Origin: Terrimicrobium sacchariphilum
Lineage (GTDB): Bacteria; Verrucomicrobiota; Verrucomicrobiia; Chthoniobacterales; Terrimicrobiaceae
Assembly: GCF_001613545.1 (NCBI RefSeq)
Contig: NZ_BDCO01000002.1
Span: forward strand, 3,534,001-3,598,000
Length of the DNA stretch: 64,000 nt
Direction: 5' to 3'
Position numbers and translations under genes: made by a program. Of this stretch, positions 33,003 through 41,969 are shown in pieces. Every line of letters begins with the position of its first letter. Positions within the stretch are counted from its first letter, which is position 1. The notes under the pieces are model-generated. The model was not told the origin of the DNA. It searched no databases and was given only the letters and a program-made list of their open reading frames with translations.

Positions 33003-34001
33003 ATGTGCCAAATCGAGGAAAAGCTAAAAGACATATCGGACAGTCTAAAAAAAGGCACTGCACCTCAAAAAGAGACCGTCAGAACCTTCTTGTCGTGGTT
33101 TGGATCTGAGCGGAGAGGATGGCGAACCGTAACCTGGATAAGAGAAACGCTGAAAAAATACGACCTCATCACTTATCCAGATTTCGAATCTACTTACATA
33201 GACGAATATATTTCCTTTTTTATCTCCAAGGGAGACGAATCAACATACACTACGCCCACACTTTCTGACCCAACCTACAGAGTCGGTCGACTGCCTGCAG
33301 CAAACAATCGCCCGTCATCCGTCAAACCCGACAGCACCTTACAGCAAATCATTACGATAATGCTTACAAGCGACTACTCTCAAGTCCCAGTAATGACAAG
33401 CTCCCGAGATGTCAAAGGCATCGTGAGCTGGAAGACAATCGGCAGTCGGCTCGCTCTTAAAAAAACTTGCGCTTTCGCACGAGACTGCATGGAGCCCGCT
33501 CAAACGATATCCTCTGAGGCCTCGTTATTCTCTGCAATCTCAATAATTACAACATCCGATTACGTTCTCGTTCGCTCCAGTGATCATCAAATTTCAGGAA
33601 TAATAACTGCGAGCGATTTTAACGAGCAATTCCAAATATTAGCGGAGCCGTTTATTTTGATTGGCGAAATTGAAAATGGAATACGTCGCATGCTGTATGG
33701 TAAATTTACTCTACCTGAACTAAAAATCGCAAAATCCCCAAGCGATGAACAGCGAGAGATTAACGGCATCTCCGATTTGACATTTGGCGAATACATTCAC
33801 CTTCTTGAACAAGAAAAATATTGGAAAAAGCTAAACCTTGAAATAGATCGCTCCGAATTCGTCAAACAACTCGATAAAATCAGGCTGATTCGCAACGACG
33901 TAATGCACTTCGATCCTGATGGTTTAGATCAGACGGATCTCTGTTCATTGAGAGAGTTCGCACAATTTCTCCGCAGATTACGTGATGTCGGCGCAATGTA
34001 G
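33003..34001 (+). CDS. CBS-domain protein with C-terminal HEPN-like domain (candidate nucleotide-gated RNase)
   Basis: 332 residues, no signal peptide. Residues 20-75 form an uncharacterised N-terminal module (TFLSWFGSERRGWRTVTWIR ending PDFESTYIDEYI). Residues about 104-152 and 158-210 look like a CBS pair (STLQQIITIMLTSDYSQVPV; ASLFSAISIITTSDYVLVRS), a fold that binds adenosine nucleotides. Residues about 212-330 are helical and contain IRNDVMHFD, in which R297-N-D-V-M-H302 fits the R-N-x3-H ribonuclease motif of HEPN domains. The ATG at 33003 is used; a GTG at 32901 inside mutM copy B is in frame but unlikely. It is 28 bp upstream of the nucleotidase gene. Activity is inferred. Confidence 0.7.
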   Translation: MCQIEEKLKDISDSLKKGTAPQKETVRTFLSWFGSERRGWRTVTWIRETLKKYDLITYPDFESTYIDEYISFFISKGDESTYTTPTLSDPTYRVGRLPAANNRPSSVKPDSTLQQIITIMLTSDYSQVPVMTSSRDVKGIVSWKTIGSRLALKKTCAFARDCMEPAQTISSEASLFSAISIITTSDYVLVRSSDHQISGIITASDFNEQFQILAEPFILIGEIENGIRRMLYGKFTLPELKIAKSPSDEQREINGISDLTFGEYIHLLEQEKYWKKLNLEIDRSEFVKQLDKIRLIRNDVMHFDPDGLDQTDLCSLREFAQFLRRLRDVGAM

Positions 34002-34029
34002 TTTATAAAACTAAAACAACCCCACCGCA

Positions 34030-34968
34030 GTGGCTTACCCGATAGAGAAGAAACTAGTTATCGCCATCTCCAGCAGCGCAGTGTTCAACATGACCGATGC
34101 TGACCAAGTTTTTCGAGAACAAGGCGAAGAAACCTATCGAGAGCATCAGCGCACCCACCTAGATATTCCGTTTTCAAAAGGTGTCGCATTTCCCTTCATC
34201 AGAAGGTTACTACATTTAAATCAGGTTTTCAAAAAAGAACTGCCAGTTGAAGTTGTTGTATTGTCGAGAAACGACCCAGATTCTGGAAGGCGCTTTTTCG
34301 CAAGTTGTGAGCACTATAAACTCAATATCTCGCGAGGTGCATTTTTGTGCGGAAAAGATCCATACCCATACATTGAATCATTTAACGCCTCATTGTTCTT
34401 GAGCGCAAATGACAACGATGTTCGCGGAGCCCTAAATGCCGGAATGCCCGCTGGCCTTGTACTTCCAACGAAGGCGCCAGACACCCCAGACTCTGACGAG
34501 TTACGCGTGGCTTTTGACTTTGATGGAGTTCTCGCAGGCGATGAAGCAGAACAGGTATATCAAGAAAAGGGACTCGATCTGTTTCATAATGCGGAAGTAA
34601 TAAACGCCAACAAGCCATTAAAGCCTGGCCCACTTCATGACCTTGCTAAAAAGCTATCGTATTGGCAAAAATTTGAAGCAAAAAGAAAAAAGGAAGATTC
34701 AAATTTTAGGCCACTACTTAGAGTTGCTATCGTCACCGCTAGAAACGCCCCAGCTCACGCGCGATTTGTAAGAACTCTGGAAGAGTGGGGGCTAACGGCA
34801 ACGGAAACATTCTTTATGGGCGGGATTGATAAGAGCCGCGTACTCCGTGTCTTCAAACCCCATCTATTTCTTGATGACCAGATCTCTCACCTAAAAGGAG
34901 TTGCCGACGAGATCCCCTGCGTACACATCCCTTTCGGGATCGTTAATCGAAAACAAGCAACAAGCTAG
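34030..34968 (+). CDS. Cytosolic 5'-nucleotidase (cN-I-like)
   Basis: 312 residues of the 5'-nucleotidase family related to vertebrate cN-I enzymes, which dephosphorylate AMP and deoxynucleoside monophosphates. The N-terminus KKLVIAISSSAVFNMTDADQ and VEVVVLSRNDPDSGRRFF are family signatures. HAD-type catalytic motifs are AFDFDGVLAG (D163, D165), the VTARNAP segment and FLDDQ. Start is GTG 34030 because the fold begins directly after it. No signal peptide, so it should act in the cytoplasm. It shares the AT-rich composition and direction of the CBS-HEPN gene. Confidence 0.82.
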   Translation: MAYPIEKKLVIAISSSAVFNMTDADQVFREQGEETYREHQRTHLDIPFSKGVAFPFIRRLLHLNQVFKKELPVEVVVLSRNDPDSGRRFFASCEHYKLNISRGAFLCGKDPYPYIESFNASLFLSANDNDVRGALNAGMPAGLVLPTKAPDTPDSDELRVAFDFDGVLAGDEAEQVYQEKGLDLFHNAEVINANKPLKPGPLHDLAKKLSYWQKFEAKRKKEDSNFRPLLRVAIVTARNAPAHARFVRTLEEWGLTATETFFMGGIDKSRVLRVFKPHLFLDDQISHLKGVADEIPCVHIPFGIVNRKQATS

Positions 34969-34978
34969 ATTTTCAAAG

Positions 34979-35143
34979 ATGCCGGACCTGCACTTTGAAT
35001 TGGCAAGCGTACCCCGCCAAGTGGGGATCATCATGATTCTCTACCACACCAACCACGGGCGGCAGGCTGCGGAGGTCTTCTTTTTCAATCGGGCCGGGCT
35101 CGTCTGTCGCGCGGCGGCGCATTACACCGACTTGGTGAATTGA
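34979..35143 (+). pseudogene. C-terminal fragment of an NTF2/SnoaL-like protein
   Basis: After the island, composition returns to host style and this frame encodes about 54 residues (PDLHFELASVPRQVG, then GRQAAEVFFFNRAGLVCRAA and HYTD), matching the end of SnoaL/NTF2-like proteins where the last strands read AEVF-x-F-x-x-x-G and AAHY. The N-terminal two thirds are missing. I read it as the right-hand edge of the island insertion or deletion. Family assignment is by recalled pattern. Confidence 0.45.
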
Positions 35144-35162
35144 CCGCTCCGCTACCCTTCCC

Positions 35163-37622
35163 CTACGGCGTCTCCAGGCGGTTCGAGCCGGGGGCGAGGT
35201 TGGTGACGGTGGAAGGGTTGAAGACGATGCCGACGGGATTGGGCGGGGTGAGGACGTTTCGCCAGGTGTTGCCGCCGAGGGCGAGGTCGTCGGAGAGGAT
35301 GGCCTGCAGTGCTCCCGCGAAGGGCGTGACGTTGGCCAGGGCCTGATTGTACTCGATGCGGCTGTTTTTCACGATGACGTTGCTCGTCGAGGTCAGCGAG
35401 ATGGCGGGGCCGGGGGAATTGTAGAATTTGTTGTTATCAAAGGTGAGGTTGGTAAACAGCGGCACGTCCGCCGGACCCCACGGGATCGTCGCCCCGACAT
35501 AGACCACGGCTCCGGCCCAGCGCCCGATCTGGTTCGTGTTCTCAAAGGTGTTGTTGCTCACCAGGACATTCGACGCACCGCGCCCCTCCATGTACGCCGT
35601 GTCAACGATCTCCGTGGTGATCTGGATGCTCGTCGCCGAGACATTGCGGAAGTAAGTCGAGTCGATCGTCGCGTTCTTCGCCGAGAGCAGTACGCCGCGA
35701 CCATTCGTGTACATGATCGTATTGGCCGCGATGCGCACGTTCTTTGTCTCAAACCGCGTATTGTTGGCAATCGAGAGCGGTGACAGGCTGGACGGCACGG
35801 GGCTGGCGAAGGTGACGACCATCGTCGTATTGACGTGTTCCGGATCACCATTCGGGCTGCTGTAGGTGGGCGTGCCCGTGACGGTCAGTTCCACTCCGGC
35901 AGGCGTGTAGTCGGAGTTGTAAAACCGGATGACATCGCCGCTCTTCACTCGCAGCTGATGCCTCGGGCAGTTGCGGAATTGCAGCTGGTTGCCCGTGCCG
36001 GGATTCACCAGCCCGCCCTGCCAGCAGTTGTCATGCAGATTGATCGCATCGTCGCCGAGCCCGGTGAAGGCGCACCCCTGGATGGCGATGTCGCCCTTCG
36101 ACTCGCCGGAGTGAATGCCATCCGCCCCGGTGATGAGCGGCTGCCGGGAACCCGCGCGCCGCAGGAATTTGCAGTTCGTCCACTTCAGGTGATGGCTCTC
36201 CTCGGTGTTCAGCCATCCCATGCCGGGCACGCCGTAAAAGTTCACCGTGTCGAAGAGCACATGCGACGACGACGCGAGCTTGAAGCCGATCATCTCGTAG
36301 TACAGGTGTTTGATGCAATAGCTCGTGCCGACCGTGAGCGAAAGCGGATTAGTGAATACCGCAGTGATCTGGTTCGCGCTGGCCGTGAGCGCAGGCTGCG
36401 GCGTGTCCTTGAGCAGGAAGAAGTCCGGGCTGTTGCGATACAGGTACGTCGTATCCATGGGATGCATGGAATGCCAGAAAGCCTGCGCCGTCCGCAGCGT
36501 CTGCGCCGCATCCTGATCGTCAAACTGAAGCACCGCCGTCTTCTTGTCCGAGGAAAGGCTCACCAGCCGCCCGAGGCTGGCGATGGGCTTGTAGTCGGAG
36601 TTCCAGTCGATATTGAGATTCTTCACTACGAGCCGGTTGCATGCATTCACCATGAAGTGCGCGCCGTTGTAGAGCTTCTGAAAGATGAATGTCGCGCCCT
36701 GCCCGTCGATGGTCAGGTCATTCGTGCTGTCGATATTGAGCTGCGCGTTGGACTCAAAGCGATACGTCCCCGGCGGGATCGCGAGCTTCTTGGTTCCCGC
36801 CGTGTTTTTCGCCGTGGTGAGCCAGGTCTGGAGCTTGGTCGAGTTGGCCGCCGCCACCGCCGAGGTCACAGGCGTCGCGCCATCGGCCACGAGATCGGAC
36901 GCCGTGAGCACCGTCACCGTGCCAGACGCCGGAGGCGAGATGGTAATGGCGGGCGACCCCGTGGCCGCACTCACCCCCGCTGGCAGCACCGAGGTCGCCG
37001 CGCCATTCAGGACCGCTGGCTCCCGCGTCAGGTCCCAGCCCTCCTTGATCACGAGGCTGTCGATGATGATGGTCCCCGTGCGCTTGCAGCCAAAATAGAA
37101 ATGCCAGGTGCCACCGGCCACCGGCGGAAACTCGATGGGAAACTCGATGCGCCGCGGCCCGTCCGCGCTCTCGGAGACAAACCTCTGCCACTGCTCCGGC
37201 ACACCCGCCATCGCGCGGCCATTCACATCGAGGCACCGCGCGAACATCCAGAAGTACTGCGGGAGCACCGTCGCCGTCACCACCTCAAAATCCAGCACCG
37301 CGCGAAACTGGTTCGTCGCCGTCGTGAGATACGAGCGAGGCACATCGAGGAAGTAATTCCACTCGTTCACGCTCGGCTCCGTGATTTGCAGGCTCTGCCC
37401 CGTGCCGTCCGATCCCGTCACCCAGTCGGTGGTGAAATTGTAGTTCTGTGGATTGTCATGCTGCCGCTGGTAAAGCAGCGCCGTATTCCACGTCCAGTCC
37501 GCTGCCAGCGCCGGGGAGGCTCCCACGCTGAGGCTGACGAGTAGACCGAGCAAGGCTGCGGATCGGGACAATGCAAGACGCGACAAGGCCGGGACCGCGC
37601 CTGCGGCGAGGGATGTTTTCAT
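35163..37622 (-). CDS. Large secreted right-handed beta-helix protein, GH110-like
   Basis: 819 residues. A long signal peptide runs to about residue 41 (LLGLLVSLSVGASPALAADW). Residues about 42-195 form a beta-sandwich-like region (WQRFVSESADGPRRIEFPIE). From about 270 a right-handed parallel beta-helix follows (LNIDSTNDLTIDGQGATFIF, then many NNTF- and NSRI-type turns). The segments TGADGIHSGES and GLGDDAINLHDN resemble the active-site region of GH110 alpha-galactosidases. It may attack galactosyl-containing polysaccharides or be a polysaccharide lyase. It stands alone, with no same-strand neighbour closer than 130 bp. Confidence 0.7.
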   Translation of the reverse strand: MKTSLAAGAVPALSRLALSRSAALLGLLVSLSVGASPALAADWTWNTALLYQRQHDNPQNYNFTTDWVTGSDGTGQSLQITEPSVNEWNYFLDVPRSYLTTATNQFRAVLDFEVVTATVLPQYFWMFARCLDVNGRAMAGVPEQWQRFVSESADGPRRIEFPIEFPPVAGGTWHFYFGCKRTGTIIIDSLVIKEGWDLTREPAVLNGAATSVLPAGVSAATGSPAITISPPASGTVTVLTASDLVADGATPVTSAVAAANSTKLQTWLTTAKNTAGTKKLAIPPGTYRFESNAQLNIDSTNDLTIDGQGATFIFQKLYNGAHFMVNACNRLVVKNLNIDWNSDYKPIASLGRLVSLSSDKKTAVLQFDDQDAAQTLRTAQAFWHSMHPMDTTYLYRNSPDFFLLKDTPQPALTASANQITAVFTNPLSLTVGTSYCIKHLYYEMIGFKLASSSHVLFDTVNFYGVPGMGWLNTEESHHLKWTNCKFLRRAGSRQPLITGADGIHSGESKGDIAIQGCAFTGLGDDAINLHDNCWQGGLVNPGTGNQLQFRNCPRHQLRVKSGDVIRFYNSDYTPAGVELTVTGTPTYSSPNGDPEHVNTTMVVTFASPVPSSLSPLSIANNTRFETKNVRIAANTIMYTNGRGVLLSAKNATIDSTYFRNVSATSIQITTEIVDTAYMEGRGASNVLVSNNTFENTNQIGRWAGAVVYVGATIPWGPADVPLFTNLTFDNNKFYNSPGPAISLTSTSNVIVKNSRIEYNQALANVTPFAGALQAILSDDLALGGNTWRNVLTPPNPVGIVFNPSTVTNLAPGSNRLETP

Positions 37623-37757
37623 GGTTCCGGGGAGAGAGGATGAAATCTGGAGGTGAAAATCTAATCCGGATGTGATTTATACGGGAAACGCCGCATCTGT
37701 CAATGGGATTGAAACGTCACAGCGCGGATGCCGACAGCCTGACGCCGCTGCCAGACT

Positions 37758-38258
37758 TCATTCGCGGGCTCCCTGGGGCGCGATATCGCTCTGGAAGATC
37801 TGGAGCACATAGGCGAAATCCGACGGTCGCACCGTGCTCATTCCGAGCAGCAAAAACCGCCCCTCGCGCAAGGCGAATGTCCGCTGCAGCAGCTCCGCGG
37901 GATCGAAGCGAATGTAGCTATAGACGGAGGACTCCTCGCTCGATACGACGAAATGGATGGTTTTGTCGGGATGACCTTTCTTTTGCGTGAGGAGCAGGAG
38001 ATTCACCGCAGACGCCCTTTTCGGCAAAGGCAGGTCCGACACCTTGCCCTGTGCCTGAGCTTCGATCCAGACCCAGTTCGCGCGATCAAAGGTGACGCGA
38101 TACTTCTCCACCTCGTAATCCGCCTCCTTCAGATCCATCTCGCGAAAGATCCGGATATCATCCTTCGCCACCGGCACAGGGAAATACCCCACAGCGCCCT
38201 GTCCGGTCAGGCAGGACGTCACAAGCAGGACACAGGCCAGCGCGATCTGTCGAATCAC
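37758..38258 (-). CDS. Putative lipoprotein of unknown function
   Basis: 166 residues. MIRQIALACVLLVTSCLTGQ suggests a lipoprotein signal with a V-T-S-C lipobox (Cys16), though a normal signal peptide is possible. The mature region is beta-rich and charged (VEKYRVTFDRANWVWIEAQA, HFVVSSEESSVYSYIRFDPA). I recognise no family. It is 135 bp from the beta-helix protein gene. Confidence 0.6.
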   Translation of the reverse strand: MIRQIALACVLLVTSCLTGQGAVGYFPVPVAKDDIRIFREMDLKEADYEVEKYRVTFDRANWVWIEAQAQGKVSDLPLPKRASAVNLLLLTQKKGHPDKTIHFVVSSEESSVYSYIRFDPAELLQRTFALREGRFLLLGMSTVRPSDFAYVLQIFQSDIAPQGARE

Positions 38259-38425
38259 TCAGCCAGCATGGGATTTTTCCCAAAAGCGCGCAACATCGGG
38301 GAATTTGCCCGGCGCAAGTTCACCCGCTCATTCCACAAAACGAACCGGTGGCTTTCCTCCATCATCGGAGGCGGCGAACTGAAGCATCACCGGAAAAACC
38401 GGGAGCCTTCAGCGCCAGCCCGGAC

Positions 38426-38890
38426 CTAAGAGTGAATCACAGCTTCGGGTGCCGCGATACCTCCCAGCCCGGAAGGCTCATCATTCCGATGCGCCAGCGC
38501 CACCATCTCCCGGCGATAAACGCGGAAGCCGTTGGCGCGGAAGACCTGCTGCTCATCCACAAAGGGCATCGCGTAAACCGGCTGGCCGGAAAAATGAGTC
38601 AATACAGCCCGGAGGAGCAGACCGCCGATCGCCTCGCGGTCGTACTCGGGATGACAAATCAAGCTGTCGATGAAGACCGTGCCCAGCCCATTCGAGATGG
38701 CGCTGGCATAACCGACGAGAAGGTGCTGCGAGGTACGCACATGAGCCGCGAAATCGACCGCCGCAAAATGCCCCGCCAGGCGCTCCCCGGTAAAGTCACC
38801 GGCGTCGCCCCATAGGTTCAGCGCAGCAAGCTGTCCAAATTCCCATGGCTCGATGTTTCGGTCGGTGTGAAGGGAGTAGATTTGGTCCAT
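38426..38890 (-). CDS. GNAT-like acetyltransferase
   Basis: 154 residues from the ATG at 38890 (MDQIYSLHTDRNIEPWEFGQ). The region TVFIDSLICHPEYDREAIGG followed by LLLRAVLTHFSGQP and an end with ANGFRVYRREMVAL matches the later half of a GNAT fold, where the acetyl-CoA loop is degenerate (YDREAIGG). Substrate unknown. The in-frame extension upstream to 39088 is arginine-rich and not supported. Confidence 0.6.
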   Translation of the reverse strand: MDQIYSLHTDRNIEPWEFGQLAALNLWGDAGDFTGERLAGHFAAVDFAAHVRTSQHLLVGYASAISNGLGTVFIDSLICHPEYDREAIGGLLLRAVLTHFSGQPVYAMPFVDEQQVFRANGFRVYRREMVALAHRNDEPSGLGGIAAPEAVIHS

Positions 38891-39093
38891 GGGCGGAATG
38901 GTGATCGGATACAGACTCTTGCCGAACAGGGTTCCAAGAGCAATCCAGAGCCCTTCTGGACCAACCCGTCTTGTCTTTGATCCCTTCCTGCAAAGCCGAA
39001 ATTCCAAGCGCTTCGCGGAAGGGTACGTATCCCCGAGACTCTCGACCGCGCCACCATCGTTCATCGAACGACCGGTGGCTCCCTTCACACTCC

Positions 39094-39957
39094 CTAAAAA
39101 ACCAGCCCTTCCAGATACGCCCGGTAGGAGTTCCTTGGCAGGGAGTCGATGAGCTTCGCAAAGCCCGCGTCGTCGATGAAGCCGCGATAGCGGGCGATCT
39201 CCTCCAGGCAGGCGACTTTCACGCCCTGGCGATGCTCCAACGTCGCGATGTAGTTGCTCGCCTCCATGAGGCTGTCGGGTGTGCCGGTATCGAGCCAGGC
39301 GACACCCCGGCCGAGAGGCTCGACGTAGAGCTGGCCACGGCTCATGTAGGCGCGGTTCACGTCGGTGATCTCCAGCTCGCCGCGCGGGGACGGCTTGAGG
39401 GAACGGGTCACGTCGACGATCTGGTTGTCGTAAACGTAGAAGCCCGGCACGGCGTAGTTGCTCCGGGGTTGTTTTGGCTTTTCCTCGATGGAGATGGCGC
39501 GGCCGTCGGCATCAAACTCGATCACACCGTAACGCTCCGGGTCCTTTACCGGACAGGCGCAGATCGACGCCCCCTCCGTGCGGGCCAGCGCAGCGCGCAC
39601 GAAGTCGAGCTTCCCGTGGAAAATATTGTCGCCGAGGATGAGCGCGGCTCCGTCGCCCGCGAGGAAGGACTCGCCAAGCAGGAACGCCTGTGCGATGCCA
39701 TCGGGCTTTGCCTGCTCCACGTACTCGATGTGCAAGCCGAGCCGCGAGCCGTCGCCAAAGAGCATCTGAAACATCGGCAGGTCCTTCGGAGTGGAGATGA
39801 TCAGGATATCCCGGATGCCGCCCAGCATGAGGACGGAGAGCGGGTAGTAGATCATCGGCTTGTCGTAAATGGGCAGGAGCTGCTTGCAGACGATGCGGGT
39901 GAGGGGATCGAGCCGGGTGCCTGAGCCTCCGGCGAGAATGATGCCTTTGCGAGCCAT
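39094..39957 (-). CDS. rmlA: Glucose-1-phosphate thymidylyltransferase
   Basis: Makes dTDP-glucose, the entry step of dTDP-rhamnose synthesis. 287 residues, the normal length. Motifs: the nucleotide-binding GIILAGGSGTRLDPLT, KQLLPIYDKPMIYYPLSVLM, LGDNIFHG and the EKPKQPRSNYAVPGFYVYD segment. The ATG at 39957 is used because MARKGIILAGG is the standard start. rmlB, rmlC and rmlD are not in the window. Confidence 0.96.
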   Translation of the reverse strand: MARKGIILAGGSGTRLDPLTRIVCKQLLPIYDKPMIYYPLSVLMLGGIRDILIISTPKDLPMFQMLFGDGSRLGLHIEYVEQAKPDGIAQAFLLGESFLAGDGAALILGDNIFHGKLDFVRAALARTEGASICACPVKDPERYGVIEFDADGRAISIEEKPKQPRSNYAVPGFYVYDNQIVDVTRSLKPSPRGELEITDVNRAYMSRGQLYVEPLGRGVAWLDTGTPDSLMEASNYIATLEHRQGVKVACLEEIARYRGFIDDAGFAKLIDSLPRNSYRAYLEGLVF

Positions 39958-40053
39958 GGAACCCACAGAATAAGAGGACCTTGCCCCCAAGGGGGAGAGA
40001 AAATTCACGATCTGCGCATCGCCGTTGCGAGCGGCGGCGTATCCGTCTACCGT

Positions 40054-41220
40054 ATGCCCACCATGACGATCGCCGAACAAATCGCCGCCCGTAAGTTCCC
40101 CCCATTCAGCCTTTCGGGTCTCCTCAAGTCCACTTTCGCGCCGGAACCCGGCCAGCGCGTCTGCATCCTGATCGATCTCGCCAACCCGCAGGACATCAAG
40201 GACTTCAAGTTCCTCGAAGATCCCAGCCTCACCATTCAGCGCAATGCCATCACCCATTTCTACGAAGGCTTGAAAAACGGCGCCCTCGCCGAGCTCGGCC
40301 TCACCGGCGGCGAGATTTTCGCCTATGAAGTGACCGGCGGCAGCAATCTCGATCTGCCCGATACCGCATTCACTCCGGAGGGCAAGGAGGTTAGCCTGTC
40401 GAAGGACGTTTACCCGAACTACGACATCATCCTCTGCATCTCGACCTACTCCGCCACCGCGCCGCTCACCGCTTTTGCGAAGCAGTATGGCTTCCGCGGC
40501 GCGACACTCCATGGGCTGAATCCGATCATCCTTTCCACCGGTCTCGCCGTGAACTACGACGACGTGAGCCGCGAGGCCGAGCTCCTGCGCCTCGGCATGA
40601 CCCGCGCGGATTGGGTCGAGATCGACTTTGAAGTCGCGGGCCAGAAGCACACCCTGCACCTGGATCTCGGCCAGCAGGAGGCGCAAAAAAGCCACGGCCT
40701 CTGCCGCGGCAAGGAGCCCGATGTCGCCAACCTCCCGGCCGGTGAGATTTACTACGTACCAACCGGCGCGTCCGGTTCGTTCCCGATGAAGTACGAGGAC
40801 GGCACCATCGGCATCATGCGCGTGGCCGACGGTCGCGTGCAGAAGGCCGACTTCCTCTCGGGCAACGCCAAGACAGTCGAGGAACACAATGCCAAGCTCG
40901 CCAGCGATCCCGTCACGGGGGAACTCGGCGAACTCGGCTTCGGCACGCAGCTCCTGCCCTTCTCGGGCCGCGACATCCAGGACGAAAAGGTGCGCGGCAC
41001 CATCCACGTCGCCACCGGACGCAGCGACCATCTCGGCGGCAGTCTCACGCCGGAAAAATTCGCCAATCACAAGAACGCGACCCACGACGACATCCTCTTC
41101 GCGCCGCACAAGACGCCGGAGATTCGCGTTGTGCAGGCCCGCATGTTCCGCAATGGCGAAACCACCGTGCTCATCGAGGACTTCGAGCCCTCGGCGTACC
41201 TGAACGGCCTTCTCGCTTGA
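40054..41220 (+). CDS. M29-like aminopeptidase family protein
   Basis: 388 residues. The order ANLPAGEIYYVPTGASG, GELGFGTQLLP and GTIHVATGRSDHLGG follows the metal-binding and active-site order of thermophilic M29 aminopeptidases; expected metal ligands are the Glu in the first and second and the His in the third segment. Some spacing is atypical, so it may be a relative without peptidase activity. Either ATG 40054 or 40063 could be the start. Its stop overlaps the next gene start (TTGA). Confidence 0.7.
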   Translation: MPTMTIAEQIAARKFPPFSLSGLLKSTFAPEPGQRVCILIDLANPQDIKDFKFLEDPSLTIQRNAITHFYEGLKNGALAELGLTGGEIFAYEVTGGSNLDLPDTAFTPEGKEVSLSKDVYPNYDIILCISTYSATAPLTAFAKQYGFRGATLHGLNPIILSTGLAVNYDDVSREAELLRLGMTRADWVEIDFEVAGQKHTLHLDLGQQEAQKSHGLCRGKEPDVANLPAGEIYYVPTGASGSFPMKYEDGTIGIMRVADGRVQKADFLSGNAKTVEEHNAKLASDPVTGELGELGFGTQLLPFSGRDIQDEKVRGTIHVATGRSDHLGGSLTPEKFANHKNATHDDILFAPHKTPEIRVVQARMFRNGETTVLIEDFEPSAYLNGLLA

Positions 41221-41969
41221 GCGCGAATCCCTACGAGTCCGACCGGTTTCTCGACGAGTATCTCCTCTTCCACTACGGAACGGCGGAGGAGATCCTCGGT
41301 GATGTGCCAGCACCGCGCGAGGCGCTGGACTTCGCCGTACGGAGCGTGACGTCCCTTATCGATCCGCCGGAGTCCCGCCTGCCTGTCGCGCTCGACATCG
41401 GGTGCGCCGTCGGGCGCTCGACCTTTGAGCTGACGCTCTTTGCCGACGCGGTCACCGGCATCGACTACTCCCACCGATTCATCCAGGCCGCCCAACACTT
41501 GCAGGCCCAGGGCAGCATAGAGGCCGGGAAAATCGTCGAGGGCGACATCAGCGAGCGCTTCCTCGCCGCCGTACCACCGGGTGTGATTCGCTCCCGGGCG
41601 CGCTTTTTCCAAGGCGACGCTATGGCGCTGCCTCAGGACCTCTGCCCGGCGGATATCGTGCTTGCCGCCAATCTCATCTGCCGCCTGCCCGACCCGGCCA
41701 TCTTTCTCGCCCGACTTCCCTCGCTGGTAAAACCTGGCGGCCAGCTCCTGCTCACGACGCCATTTACGTGGCTCGACACCTACACGCCCCGTGACAAGTG
41801 GCTGGGCGGTCGACCTGGCGGCCCGAGTGGCTTCGAGGCACTGCAGACGAGACTGGAGGAGCACTTCGATCTGGAGCACACGATCGACTTGCCATTTCTC
41901 ATCAGGGAACACTCCCGGAAGTTCCAATACGGCATCGCGCTCGGCTCCCGCTGGCGGCGAAAGCCCTGA
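41217..41969 (+). CDS. Stand-alone 4-mercaptohistidine N1-methyltransferase (OvoA C-terminal type)
   Basis: 250 residues of the SAM-dependent methyltransferase fold that forms the C-terminal domain of OvoA and completes ovothiol A. The match is strong: NPYESDRFLDEYLLFHYG at the start, the SAM site ALDIGCAVGRSTFELTLF, VTGIDYSHRFIQAAQHL, then VLAANLICRLPDPAIFLARL, TTPFTWLDTYTPRDKWLGG and IREHSRKFQYGIAL. The sulfoxide synthase half is not fused here and not next to it in the window. The TTG start overlaps the M29-like gene stop. Confidence 0.85.
   Translation: MSANPYESDRFLDEYLLFHYGTAEEILGDVPAPREALDFAVRSVTSLIDPPESRLPVALDIGCAVGRSTFELTLFADAVTGIDYSHRFIQAAQHLQAQGSIEAGKIVEGDISERFLAAVPPGVIRSRARFFQGDAMALPQDLCPADIVLAANLICRLPDPAIFLARLPSLVKPGGQLLLTTPFTWLDTYTPRDKWLGGRPGGPSGFEALQTRLEEHFDLEHTIDLPFLIREHSRKFQYGIALGSRWRRKP

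Larger units (their letters stand above)
32921..34978. other. AT-rich accessory island, probably horizontally acquired
   Basis: Base composition shifts sharply from the flanking DNA: in the 60 bases 33541-33600 I count 23 G+C, whereas the mutM line 31141-31200 is far richer. Codon use changes at the same points, with many AAA, ATT and TTA codons. The left edge coincides with the end of mutM copy B and the right edge with the truncated NTF2-like gene. It carries two genes and no recognisable integrase or transposase. Confidence 0.7.

Noticed and set aside
35835-37544. A 569-codon open frame on the plus strand opposite the beta-helix protein gene
   Set aside because: It is arginine/histidine-rich, has no domain, and mirrors a gene with a clear signal peptide and beta-helix; high-GC DNA produces such antisense frames.
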